The position numbers were made by a program, and so were the translations under genes. Positions 1 through 7,752 of a stretch of DNA of 64,000 bases are shown one piece after another. Every line of letters begins with the position of its first letter. The first letter of the stretch is position 1. The notes under the pieces were generated by a model that did not search any database, had not been told where the DNA came from, and was given only the letters and a program-made list of their open reading frames with translations. This DNA is from Rhodopseudomonas sp. BAL398 (GTDB lineage: Bacteria > Pseudomonadota > Alphaproteobacteria > Rhizobiales > Xanthobacteraceae): NCBI RefSeq assembly GCF_033001325.1, contig NZ_CP133111.1:4976501-5040500 (forward strand). Reading direction: 5' to 3'.

Positions 1-33
1 CTGCAACGCAAATGGGGAACCGGTTTGATCCCG

Positions 34-1899
34 TCAATGGCCGCCGGCTGCAGGCGGAATCGGGGCGTCGCCCGTCAGCATCCGCTCCAGCGTCTCCAGC
101 CGGTCGGCCTCGCGCGGCGGCTTGTCCCAGCGCAGCCGGCTGATTCGCGGAAACCGCATCGCCACCCCGGATTTATGCCGCGGCGAGCGCGCCAGCCCCT
201 CGAACGCCACCTCCAGCACCAGGCCCTGATTCGGCTCATGCACCACATGGCGGACCGGGCCGAATTTCTCAGTGGTGTTGCGGCGCACGAAACGGTCGAT
301 CTGCAACAGTTCCTCATCGGTGAAGCCGAAATAGGCCTTGCCGACCGGCACCAATTGCTCGCCATCGTCGCCGTCGGTCCAGACCCCGAACGTGTAGTCG
401 GAATAATAGGACGAGCGCTTGCCGTGGCCGCGTTGGGCATACATCAGCACCGCGTCGATGATGTGCGGATCGTGTTTCCATTTCCACCATTGGCCCTTCG
501 GCCGGCCCGGCAGATACAGCGCGTCGCGGCGCTTCAGCATCACGCCCTCGACCGCGTCGGCATCGAGTCCCGCGCCGGCGCTGGCCGGATCGCGTCGCGC
601 CGCGGTCAGCGCCGCCCAGTCGGCGAAATCGATCGTCTCCGACAGATCGATCCGCGGATCGGCGAGCTCGGCGATGAAGCGCTGCAGCCGGGCGCGGCGC
701 TCGGCGAATGTCATCGTGCGCAGGTCGCTGTCACCGTCGCCGAGCAGGTCATAGGCGCGCAGGTGGATCGGATAGTCCTTGATCAGCTTCGGCGTCACGG
801 TCTTGCGGTTCAAGCGCTGCTGCAGCACGTTGAACGACTGCACCCGTCCGTCGCGCAGCACCAGCAATTCGCCGTCGATCGCGCCGGGCAGTCGCAGCGA
901 CGGCAGCAGGTCGGGGAAGCTCCTGGTGATATCTTCGCCGCTCCGCGAATACAGCCGCGCGACAATGTTGCCGTCGGCATCGCGGCCGCTGACCGCCTGA
1001 ATCCGGATGCCATCCCATTTCCATTCGGCGATGTAGTCGGCCGGATTCATCGCGGCAAAATCGTCGTCGGCAATTGCATGCGCCAGCATCACCGGGCGGA
1101 ACGGCGCCGGATCGAGATTGATCGGCTTGGCGGCGCGGCCTTCGAGCCAGGCGAACAGCTCGAGATAAGGCGGCGAAAGCCCGGGCCAGATCAGCTCCAG
1201 CTCATGTGCATCCTTGTCGCCGAGCGCCGCCGCCGCGGTCTTCGCCAGCCGCGCCGACACCCCGATCCGCATTCCGCCGGTGACCAGCTTCAACAGCGCC
1301 CAGCGCCCGGTCTCGTCGAGCTCGTCCAGCCACCGCGCCAGCTGCGCCGGCAGTTCGGCCTTGCCGAGCGTCGACAGCGTGGCGACGACCTCGGTCAGGG
1401 TCGGCGGCGGCGGATTGTTGTGGCGGCTACTTGCCGACTCGGTGGGAGTCGAATTTGCTCGCTCGCCGCGAGCAGGGCCTGCTCCCTCCCCCCTTGCGGG
1501 GGAGGGTTGGGGTGGGGGGTAAGCTGCGGGTGCTGCCGTTGTGGCTACCCCCACCCCCGCCCCCGGATCAAGTCCGGGGCAGGCTCCCTCCCCGCAAGGG
1601 GGAGGGGAGATGAGGGCGGAGTGCTGATGCGCCGGCCACATCAGCGCCACGGTCTCCGACAGATCGCCGACGTAATCATAGGACAGCGCGAACAGCACCG
1701 GGTCGGTGCGGGCGGCGATCAGCTCGCGGATCAGGCCCGGCTTGGCATGTTTGAACGACAGCGCGCCGGTCAATGCGGCCAGCGCGTAGCCGCGATCCGG
1801 ATCCTCGGTGGCGCGCAGATAGTTGGTGATCAGCCGCAGCTTGTTGTTGCGGCCGGGCTCATAGGCGAGGCGGTCGAGCAGTTCGGCGAAACGGTTCAT
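34..1899 (-). CDS. ATP-dependent DNA ligase of the ligase-associated repair cluster, with in-frame repeat insertion
   Basis: Seals DNA nicks using ATP. The protein has 621 residues. The adenylation lysine is K294 in the motif EWKWDGIRI, followed by a C-terminal OB-type part; the N-terminal 200 residues are the helical DNA-binding part of bacterial ATP ligases. The start was chosen because its ATG overlaps the stop of the upstream exonuclease in an ATGA junction, which implies translational coupling. Residues about 98-160 are proline/glycine-rich low-complexity sequence encoded by a family D palindromic repeat; they lie between the segment ending ALMWP and the segment starting TLTEVV, which read like a continuous ligase domain. 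The family normally works with an exonuclease, a DEXH helicase and PdeM, all present in this window. An open frame extends 100 codons further upstream but runs through the exonuclease gene. Confidence 0.95.
   Translation of the reverse strand: MNRFAELLDRLAYEPGRNNKLRLITNYLRATEDPDRGYALAALTGALSFKHAKPGLIRELIAARTDPVLFALSYDYVGDLSETVALMWPAHQHSALISPPPCGEGACPGLDPGAGVGVATTAAPAAYPPPQPSPARGEGAGPARGERANSTPTESASSRHNNPPPPTLTEVVATLSTLGKAELPAQLARWLDELDETGRWALLKLVTGGMRIGVSARLAKTAAAALGDKDAHELELIWPGLSPPYLELFAWLEGRAAKPINLDPAPFRPVMLAHAIADDDFAAMNPADYIAEWKWDGIRIQAVSGRDADGNIVARLYSRSGEDITRSFPDLLPSLRLPGAIDGELLVLRDGRVQSFNVLQQRLNRKTVTPKLIKDYPIHLRAYDLLGDGDSDLRTMTFAERRARLQRFIAELADPRIDLSETIDFADWAALTAARRDPASAGAGLDADAVEGVMLKRRDALYLPGRPKGQWWKWKHDPHIIDAVLMYAQRGHGKRSSYYSDYTFGVWTDGDDGEQLVPVGKAYFGFTDEELLQIDRFVRRNTTEKFGPVRHVVHEPNQGLVLEVAFEGLARSPRHKSGVAMRFPRISRLRWDKPPREADRLETLERMLTGDAPIPPAAGGH
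1422..1608. repeat. Family D palindromic repeat inserted in frame in the ligase gene (D1)
   Basis: The right edge reads CTCCCTCCCCGCAAGGGGGA and the left edge CTCCCTCCCCCCTTGCGGGG, so the ends are inverted copies. Between them is a GC-rich spacer with GGTGGGGGGTAAGC. The minus strand closely resembles the intergenic copy at 24028-24150. The length keeps the ligase frame open. Confidence 0.85.
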
Positions 1900-2936
1900 G
1901 CCGTGGCGCCTTCGCTTACGGGCGGTTCGTCGCCGTCTTCGTCGCCATAGCCGACCAGCGCCAGAGGCCGCGCCGCCAATCCTTGCGTCGCGCACCAATG
2001 CACCAGCGCGTCCTCCTGGCCGTGGGTGACCCAGATCTCGCCGGCGCCGGTGGCCTTGATGGTCGCGGTCAGCCCGTCCCAATCGGCGTGATCGGAAATC
2101 ACCAGCGGCAGTTCGACGCCGCGTTGCCGGGCGCGGGCGCGGACGCGCATCCAGCCGGATGCGAAAGCGGTGACGGGATCGGGAAACCTCCGCGTCCAAA
2201 TATCCGAGGTCGCCGATGGCGGCGCCAGCGTGATGGTGCCGGCCAGATCGGCCTTCTTCACGCCCTTGACCGCGCGCAGCTCGCCGAGCGGCACGCCGCG
2301 GCTCTGATAATAGGCGGTGATCTTCTCCATCGCGCCATGCAGATAGATCGGCGCGTCATAGCCGGCCTGACGGATCAGCGCGATGACCCGCTGCGCCTTG
2401 CCGAGCGAATAGGCCCCGACCAGATGGGCGCGTTCCGGAAACAGCGCTACCGAGGCCAGCAGTTTGGCGACTTCGGCGGCCGCATCGCCATGACGGAACA
2501 CCGGCAGTCCGAACGTGGCCTCGGTGATGAAGACGTCGCAGGGCACGATCTCGAACGGCGCGCAGGTCGGATCGGGCGCATCCTTGTAGTCGCCCGAGGC
2601 GACGATGCGGATGGCGCCACAGCTCACCGCAACCTGCGCCGAGCCGAGCACATGGCCGGCGGGGTGGAATTTTATCGTGACGTCCCCGAGCCGCAATTGC
2701 TCGCCATAGCCGATGACCTGGGTGCTGCCGGCAAAATTCTCGCCATAGCGCAGCCGCATGATGTCGAGGGTTTCCTGGGTAGCCAGCACGGCGCCGTGGC
2801 CGGCCCTGGCGTGGTCGGAATGGCCGTGCGTGATCACGGCGCGCTCCACCGGCCGCACCGGATCGATGTGAAAGCCGCCCGGCTTGCAGCACAGGCCGGC
2901 GGCGGCGGGAATCAGTATGTCGTGCGGGCGCATCAT
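1896..2936 (-). CDS. Ligase-associated DNA exonuclease (metallo-beta-lactamase fold)
   Basis: A beta-CASP/MBL-type nuclease related to mRNA 3'-end processing factors; the family is found beside bacterial ATP-dependent ligases. The metal site motif THGHSDHARAGH lies near residue 40 and a second conserved part reads FHPAGHVLGSAQV. The length of 346 residues from MMRPHDILIP fits the family, and there is no repeat insertion, unlike its three partners. The start is uncertain: an in-frame ATG at 2963 (MNSPPAYIA) would add nine residues, and neither has a clear Shine-Dalgarno sequence. The stop overlaps the ligase ATG (ATGA). The gene is divergent from the methyltransferase at 3023. Confidence 0.93.
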   Translation of the reverse strand: MMRPHDILIPAAAGLCCKPGGFHIDPVRPVERAVITHGHSDHARAGHGAVLATQETLDIMRLRYGENFAGSTQVIGYGEQLRLGDVTIKFHPAGHVLGSAQVAVSCGAIRIVASGDYKDAPDPTCAPFEIVPCDVFITEATFGLPVFRHGDAAAEVAKLLASVALFPERAHLVGAYSLGKAQRVIALIRQAGYDAPIYLHGAMEKITAYYQSRGVPLGELRAVKGVKKADLAGTITLAPPSATSDIWTRRFPDPVTAFASGWMRVRARARQRGVELPLVISDHADWDGLTATIKATGAGEIWVTHGQEDALVHWCATQGLAARPLALVGYGDEDGDEPPVSEGATA

Positions 2937-3022
2937 AGCTATATAAGCCGGCGGCGAGTTCATTCGAGTGCCGCGAGTCTGTCGACACTTGCGAATTCCC
3001 GCCTCGGCAACCGGTTCCCAAA

Positions 3023-3949
3023 ATGCCAGCACGCCTGTTCATGTCATCGGGCGATATGATCGCCGATCGGCGGTTCGATTTCGCGCGCGATCTGCAGTTG
3101 CGCGGCGATCTGGTGGCGGCCGAGGACCTGTTCGTGCAGGCCACCGATCTGGCGCCGGGCTTTGCCACCGCCTGGTTCACCCTGGGCGAGGTCCGCGAAC
3201 AGCTCGGCGACCGCGCCGGCGCGATCATCGCCTTCGGTCATGCCCAGAGCAGCGATGAAGGCGACCGCAACGGCGCCGGTCTGCGGCTGATGCGGCTCGG
3301 CGCCGCCAGCCTCGCAACCATGCCGCCGACTTATGTCACTGCGCTGTTCGATCAATATGCGCCGAAATTCGAATCCGCCTTGGTCGGCACGCTGGGCTAT
3401 TGCGGTCCGGAAGTGCTGTACAAGGCCGTGCTCGGGGTTCGCGCCGCCGCCGCGCGGCCGATGTGGTTCGACCACGCCATCGATCTGGGTTGCGGCACCG
3501 GCCTTGCCGCAGGCGCCTTCGCGGCGGTCGTGGGCGAGTTCATCGGCATCGATCTGTCGCCGCGAATGATCGAGCGCGCTTGCGCCACCGGGCTCTATGC
3601 CGAACTCGAAGTGGCGGAGATCGTCGACGGCCTCGAACGCCGGGGCGCCGCCGGCGCCGATCTGGTGATCGCCGCCGATGTGCTGATCTATCTGCACGAG
3701 CTCGGCCCGGTGCTGGCGCAAATCGCGCGGGTGCTGGCGCCGGACGGGGTGCTGGCCTTCACCGCCGAGAGCCATGATGCTGACGGCGTGATCCTGGGGC
3801 CGGGGCTGCGCTACGCCCACAGCGAGAGCTATCTGCGCGTCGCGATTGCCGGCGCGGGCCTTCGGCTGCAACGGCTGGATCGGATGTCGACCCGCCAGGA
3901 GGGCGGCGTCGCGGTGCCGGGCCTGGTTGCGATCGCGACCAGGATCTGA
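3023..3949 (+). CDS. TPR-containing SAM-dependent methyltransferase
   Basis: The N-terminal 80 residues form one or two TPR-like helix pairs (DLQLRGDLVAAEDLFVQATD, then an APGFATAWFTLGEV segment). They are followed by a class I methyltransferase domain with the SAM motif AIDLGCGTGLAAG and a second acidic motif in EFIGIDLSPRM. The substrate cannot be read from sequence; related proteins are annotated only as putative methyltransferases. The start at 3023 gives MPARLFMSSGD; a later ATG at 3041 is possible. The gene is followed after 41 bases by a strong hairpin that separates it from the convergent porin gene. Confidence 0.88.
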   Translation: MPARLFMSSGDMIADRRFDFARDLQLRGDLVAAEDLFVQATDLAPGFATAWFTLGEVREQLGDRAGAIIAFGHAQSSDEGDRNGAGLRLMRLGAASLATMPPTYVTALFDQYAPKFESALVGTLGYCGPEVLYKAVLGVRAAAARPMWFDHAIDLGCGTGLAAGAFAAVVGEFIGIDLSPRMIERACATGLYAELEVAEIVDGLERRGAAGADLVIAADVLIYLHELGPVLAQIARVLAPDGVLAFTAESHDADGVILGPGLRYAHSESYLRVAIAGAGLRLQRLDRMSTRQEGGVAVPGLVAIATRI

Positions 3950-3990
3950 TCGCGCAAGATCCGATCCCCGCAAGCGGCGCCACAAACAAA

Positions 3991-4014
3991 AACCCCGGCC
4001 GTGAGGCCGGGGTT
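3991..4014. terminator. Bidirectional hairpin between convergent genes
   Basis: A perfect 10-base stem AACCCCGGCC / GGCCGGGGTT with a GTGA loop. The minus-strand exit runs into a T-rich stretch (from CAAACAAAAA on the plus strand), so it best serves the porin gene but can also end the methyltransferase transcript. Confidence 0.85.
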
Positions 4015-4038
4015 GAAGTTTACGGGAGAAAGAAAGGC

Positions 4039-5367
4039 TCAGTAGCGCGCGACGGTCGGCGAATTGAAGTGATAATTCAGGCCGGTGCGGAGCACATGCT
4101 CGGTGACATCAGTGGTGAACGTTGTTGTTCCTGATCCCTGAGTTTGCGAGCCAAGATCAACGTAGAGATATTCAGTCTTGGAGGTCCAGTTCGGTCCGAA
4201 CAGCCCGAGCGGATTGAACGGGGTCTCGATGCCGCCGCCGACGGCATAGCCGGTCTGGGTGTTCGACACCTCGGCAGTCTGGCCCAGCACGCTGACTTTG
4301 GTTTTCACTTCGCCGTAGGCGAAACCGCCAGTTGCGTAGAACAGAGTCTGACCAACCGAGTAACCGAGGCGGCCGCGAACGGTGCCGAACCAGGGCAGCT
4401 TGGCGTTAAAGGAGGCGAGGCCGAGCGCCACAACGGTCTTGTCGTCCTTCTGGTTCGAAGCCTGAATGTCGGTCTCGAGACCGTAGACCCAGTTCGCCAT
4501 CTGCCAATTGTAGCCGGCCTGCACGCCGCCATTCACGCCGTCGGGCGACAGGTTGAACTGTTCGTTGATGCCGGCGATGGAGCTGCGATCACGGCCCGTT
4601 CCGGAACCGAAATTGCCACCGAGATACCAGCCGGTCCAGTTCGCCGCGACCGGCGCGATGTAACCCGCATTGTTTCCGCCAATCCGGTAGTTCAGACCGA
4701 CGCGGAAGATGTTTTCGCGGATTTTGCTGTTGAGGACCTGGACGCCGGGACCGAAGGTGTCGGTCTTGTTGCCCATGTCGAGGTAGAGATATTCAATCTT
4801 GCCGGTCCAATTGCCGCCGAGCGCTGCTTCAACGCCGCTGCCGATGGTCCAGCCGGTCACGGTTTTGCTGTCCGAGAATGCGGCGATGCCGCCTTCATTG
4901 ACCGTGGTCTTCAGGTTGCCATAGGCGTAACCGCCAGTGAAATAGCTGAGCACCGGTCCGGTCGCCAGACCGATGCGGCCGCGAACCGTGCCGAACCAAT
5001 CGCTCTTCTGGTTGTACTGGGTGGCCGGGAGCACGGAAACGCTGTCATCGCTGAGGCCCGCGCCCTGGAAATCGGCTTCGACACCGTAAACGATCGGCCC
5101 CAACATCGAGTTGGTTTGCCAGTTGTAGCCGATCTGGCCGCCGCCGAAGCCGCCCTGCGGATTGATGTAGAGCGTATCGTTGTTCAAGCTGTGCGAGGTG
5201 CGGTTGCGGCCGATGCCGACGCCTGCGTTCACGCCGATATAGAATCCGGTCCAATCATAGATCGCGGCCATCGGGGCCTTGAGGTAGGGCGCTTTGACGG
5301 CCATGTCGGCTGCCTGCGCGCTCACTGCGGTTCCAACGAGCATCGCACCGGCAAGAATTCGTTTCAT
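4039..5367 (-). CDS. Outer-membrane beta-barrel protein with two tandem Omp25/Omp31-like barrels
   Basis: A 442-residue outer-membrane protein. A signal peptide of about 20 residues ends at VSAQAADMAV. The mature part is an internal duplication: DWTGFYIGVNAGVGIG starts the first barrel near residue 40, and NWTGWYLGGNFGSGTG starts the second near residue 240. Each half repeats GYNWQ, the WFGTVRGR(I/L)G segment, the EYLYLDMG/EYLYVDLG strand and a closing R(V/T)GLNY strand. The protein ends in an aromatic terminal residue (VARY) suited to BAM recognition. The ATG is preceded by TTGGAG at good spacing. Single-barrel members are usually about half this length; tandem forms are common in Bradyrhizobium relatives. 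The specific role is unknown. Confidence 0.93.
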   Translation of the reverse strand: MKRILAGAMLVGTAVSAQAADMAVKAPYLKAPMAAIYDWTGFYIGVNAGVGIGRNRTSHSLNNDTLYINPQGGFGGGQIGYNWQTNSMLGPIVYGVEADFQGAGLSDDSVSVLPATQYNQKSDWFGTVRGRIGLATGPVLSYFTGGYAYGNLKTTVNEGGIAAFSDSKTVTGWTIGSGVEAALGGNWTGKIEYLYLDMGNKTDTFGPGVQVLNSKIRENIFRVGLNYRIGGNNAGYIAPVAANWTGWYLGGNFGSGTGRDRSSIAGINEQFNLSPDGVNGGVQAGYNWQMANWVYGLETDIQASNQKDDKTVVALGLASFNAKLPWFGTVRGRLGYSVGQTLFYATGGFAYGEVKTKVSVLGQTAEVSNTQTGYAVGGGIETPFNPLGLFGPNWTSKTEYLYVDLGSQTQGSGTTTFTTDVTEHVLRTGLNYHFNSPTVARY

Positions 5368-5701
5368 CGACGACTCCAATTCGAATTGAGCAATGAATCT
5401 ACACCCGGCGACCCCGTTTCGCTGTCTCCGCGCCGCCACACTCGCCAAGATTGCGACCCAAGCGGTTGAAGAATTGCGTAAATTTTTCGTTTCGGGGGGC
5501 AATTTCGGCGGCGGCGCAGCGATCCCGCGCGAGTCATCGGCCCCGGTGGCGGCAGAACCGACATTTCGGTCTTCGACCGAGGGGATTGCCAAGCCGGACC
5601 GGCCCGCACAGGATGCCGTCGGCCATCAAGCTGCGATCAACGCGGCGGCTGAAAAAGAGCGGCCCGCGTAACGGCGCCGACACCTCTGGGAGAGAATGCC
5701 A
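5368..5701. other. Divergent intergenic region
   Basis: About 330 bases between the divergent porin and substrate-binding-protein genes, so both promoters should lie here. I could not assign -35/-10 boxes with confidence. No convincing gene or repeat was seen. Confidence 0.5.
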
Positions 5702-6922
5702 ATGGATTTGCGTCACCATTCCGTCTTCACATCTGTGGCCGCCGTCGCGGTCGCGGCGATTCTGGCCAATCCGGCCATGGCGGCCGGGAAAAAATACGGC
5801 CCCGGCGCCAGCGACAGCGAAATCAAGATCGGCCAGACCGTGCCGCATTCCGGCCCGGGCTCGCTCTATGGCGTGCTCGGCCGCGTCGGCGAGGCCTATT
5901 TCCAGATGCTGAACGAGAAGGGCGGCATCAACGGCCGCAAGGTCACATTCCTCACCCGCGACGACGCCTATAGCGCGCCGAAGGCGGTGGAGGCGACGCG
6001 GCGGCTGGTCGAGCAGGACGAGGTGCTGGCGCTGTACGGTTCGCTCGGCACCGCGCCGCAGACATCGGTGCATAAATACCTGAACTCCAAGGGCGTGCCG
6101 CAGCTGCTGCTCAACACCGGCGCATCGAAGTGGAACGATCCGAAGCACTTCAAATGGACCATGGCCGGGTTGCCGCTGTACCCGACCGAAGCGCGGATCC
6201 TCGCCAAATACGTGCTCAGCGTGAAGCCGGATGCCAAAGTGGCGATCCTGTATCAGAACGACGATTTCGGCCGCGACTTTCTCGGGCCGTTCAAGAAGGT
6301 GCTGGAAGACGCTGGCGGCAAGGCCAAGGTGATCGCGGAGCAGAGCTACGATCTGAGCGAGCCGACGGTCGATTCGCAAATCATCAACCTGTCGAAATCC
6401 GGTGCCGACGTGTTCTACAACATCACCACCGGCAAGGCGACGTCGCAGTCGATCCGCAAGGTCGCGGAACTCGGCTGGAAGCCGCTGCAATTGCTGTCGG
6501 CGGGGTCGACCGGCCGCTCGATTCTTCACGCCGCGGGATTCGAAAACGCCAAGGGCATCGTGGCGATTTCCTACGTGAAGGACATCGGGTCGCCGAAATA
6601 CGCCAACGATCCCGACGTCAAGGCGTTCGAGGCGTTGCGCGAAAAATATCTGCCCAACGTCGCGGCGGACAACTCGATCGCGTTCGCCGGCTACGGCCAG
6701 GCCGTCGCGATGGCCGAGATCCTGCGCCGCTGCGGCGACGACCTGACCCGTGCCAATGTGCTGAAGCAGGCCTCGATGCTGGGCGGCTTCCGCGCGCCGC
6801 ACATGCTGGACGACGTCAGCTACTCCTACACCCCCACCGACTACACCTCGATCAAGACGCTGCACACCATGCAGTTCGACGGCAAGGAGTGGGAGGTCTC
6901 GGACAAGGCGGTGACCGAATAG
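5702..6922 (+). CDS. ABC transporter substrate-binding protein, branched-chain amino acid type
   Basis: A periplasmic type I binding protein of 406 residues. The signal peptide is about 27 residues (ending ANPAMA). It is followed by EIKIGQTVPHSGPGSLYG, the usual first strand of Leu/Ile/Val-type receptors, and by the GGINGRKV and DDAYSAPKAVE segments. An in-frame ATG two codons upstream (5696) sits too close to the ribosome-binding sequence GGGAGAG, so the second ATG was chosen. No permease or ATPase gene is adjacent, so it is an orphan receptor here; the ligand (amino acid, aromatic acid or other) cannot be told from sequence. Confidence 0.92.
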   Translation: MDLRHHSVFTSVAAVAVAAILANPAMAAGKKYGPGASDSEIKIGQTVPHSGPGSLYGVLGRVGEAYFQMLNEKGGINGRKVTFLTRDDAYSAPKAVEATRRLVEQDEVLALYGSLGTAPQTSVHKYLNSKGVPQLLLNTGASKWNDPKHFKWTMAGLPLYPTEARILAKYVLSVKPDAKVAILYQNDDFGRDFLGPFKKVLEDAGGKAKVIAEQSYDLSEPTVDSQIINLSKSGADVFYNITTGKATSQSIRKVAELGWKPLQLLSAGSTGRSILHAAGFENAKGIVAISYVKDIGSPKYANDPDVKAFEALREKYLPNVAADNSIAFAGYGQAVAMAEILRRCGDDLTRANVLKQASMLGGFRAPHMLDDVSYSYTPTDYTSIKTLHTMQFDGKEWEVSDKAVTE

Positions 6923-6954
6923 CGCAAGGCGGCTGAGAAGTCCGGCTGCACGCT

Positions 6955-7036
6955 CGTCATTGCGAGGAGCTCTTGCGACGAAGCAATCCAGTCCTTGCTT
7001 TTGCCACTGGATTGCTTCGCTGCGCTCGCAATGACG
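6955..7036. repeat. Family A palindromic repeat (A1)
   Basis: Begins CGTCATTGCGAG and ends CTCGCAATGACG, with the inner inverted pair GAAGCAATCCAG / CTGGATTGCTTC. Other copies are at 22676, 26462, 31797 and 51540. It lies just downstream of the substrate-binding-protein gene. Confidence 0.9.
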
Positions 7037-7082
7037 GCCGCCAATGATCCGGCGTCCAATGGTGTGGCCGGGTCGAACCGGG

Positions 7083-7131
7083 GTCCCGGTTCTGCGACGC
7101 GGCATGAAGAATGCCGCATCGCGCCCGGGAC
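7083..7131. repeat. Large inverted repeat
   Basis: Arms GTCCCGG...GCGACGCGGCAT and ATGCCGCATCGC...CCCGGGAC fold into a long imperfect hairpin with a GAAGA loop. It could be another repeat family or a transcription end point; only one copy was seen in this window. Confidence 0.6.
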
Positions 7132-7339
7132 ACGGTCGCGCTCAATTTTCAAATTCAATTGTCAAACAGCCACGATGAGTTCAGCGCATCAGTCCGCGAT
7201 CTCGCGGCTCGCGCGAGCCCGAGTTATGTGCAAGTTTCCGCCCCAACCGAGGGGCGGGGGCGCGCCGGGCGGCGCGGGGGTGGTGGTTCGCAATCCGCGG
7301 CGAAGCGGATCGCGCGTCGCCGCATCGGCGCGCCCACCG

Positions 7340-7657
7340 CGGCGATTTTCGGCTTCAGGCCCGTGCTTCCGGGGACGGGCGCGATGCCTTTGCACCGCCT
7401 GATCCCGACGGTTTCCCGCCGTTCACCCGCCCCACGTCCAGCGAACTAACAAGTCGCAGAGCCTCGTAATGGGCTCGGACGGGGACCCAAAGCCTCCCGG
7501 GCGGCGCTTGCGAGACGCCGGCGCAGGACGCCGCATCCAACCCGGCTTCGCCAGCAGGCTGGCTGCGCCGGGCCATTGACCGGTCCGGTTGCCCGGCCCG
7601 GTGATCTGTCCCACTTCCCGAACGCCTCGCGAAGCGCCCCTCGTGGACAGGACGAAA
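7340..7657 (-). ncRNA. Candidate structured non-coding RNA (boundaries approximate)
   Basis: No reading frame here looks like a protein, yet the minus strand is rich in nested stems: CTGTCCAC with GTGGGACAG close to the putative 5' end, CCGGGCC with GGCCCGG, GCCAGCCTGCTGGC, and a long GC-rich arm near 7360-7420. A promoter-like sequence lies directly upstream. It lacks the signature segments of RNase P RNA, tmRNA and SRP RNA that I know. The 3' end is not marked by a T-run, so the extent is a guess. It could instead be a decayed repeat cluster. Confidence 0.35.
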
Positions 7658-7659
7658 TA

Positions 7660-7689
7660 GGAATATAATCAATAGAGCGGTTTGTCAAG
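7660..7689 (-). promoter_or_regulatory. Sigma70-type promoter candidate facing the structured region
   Basis: On the minus strand CTTGACA (TTGACA at 7688-7683) is followed by an AT-rich segment GATTATATTCC. The best -10 choices are TATATT with a 15-base spacer or TATTCC with a 17-base spacer. It points away from the helicase gene, toward the candidate RNA. Confidence 0.5.
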
Positions 7690-7752
7690 CGGGCCCCGGC
7701 TTTGTGCGGCCGGCCACTCGACCTTGCCGCCGCCAGTGCCTAGCTTCGAGGG

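Noticed and set aside
1480-1612. Frameshift or mis-assembly in the ligase gene
   Set aside because: The frame stays intact on both sides and the block matches a repeat family also found elsewhere, so insertion is the simpler reading.
25-1950. A 641-codon open frame on the plus strand opposite the ligase gene
   Set aside because: It is arginine/histidine-rich, shows no domain, and mirrors the ligase codons; high GC makes such antisense frames common.
6955-7036. CRISPR array or insertion sequence from the many repeated palindromes
   Set aside because: Copies are dispersed singly over tens of kilobases with no regular spacers, no cas genes and no transposase frames.
7340-7657. RNase P RNA, tmRNA, SRP RNA or a tRNA in this spacer
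   Set aside because: None of their conserved segments (such as GAGGAAAGTC, the tmRNA tag region, GGTCAGG-GGAAGG or GGTTCGAATCC) is present.
7355-7672. Overlapping minus-strand open frames in the spacer before the helicase
   Set aside because: Three frames are open at once and none resembles a protein; stems and GC bias explain them. Kept instead as a possible RNA.
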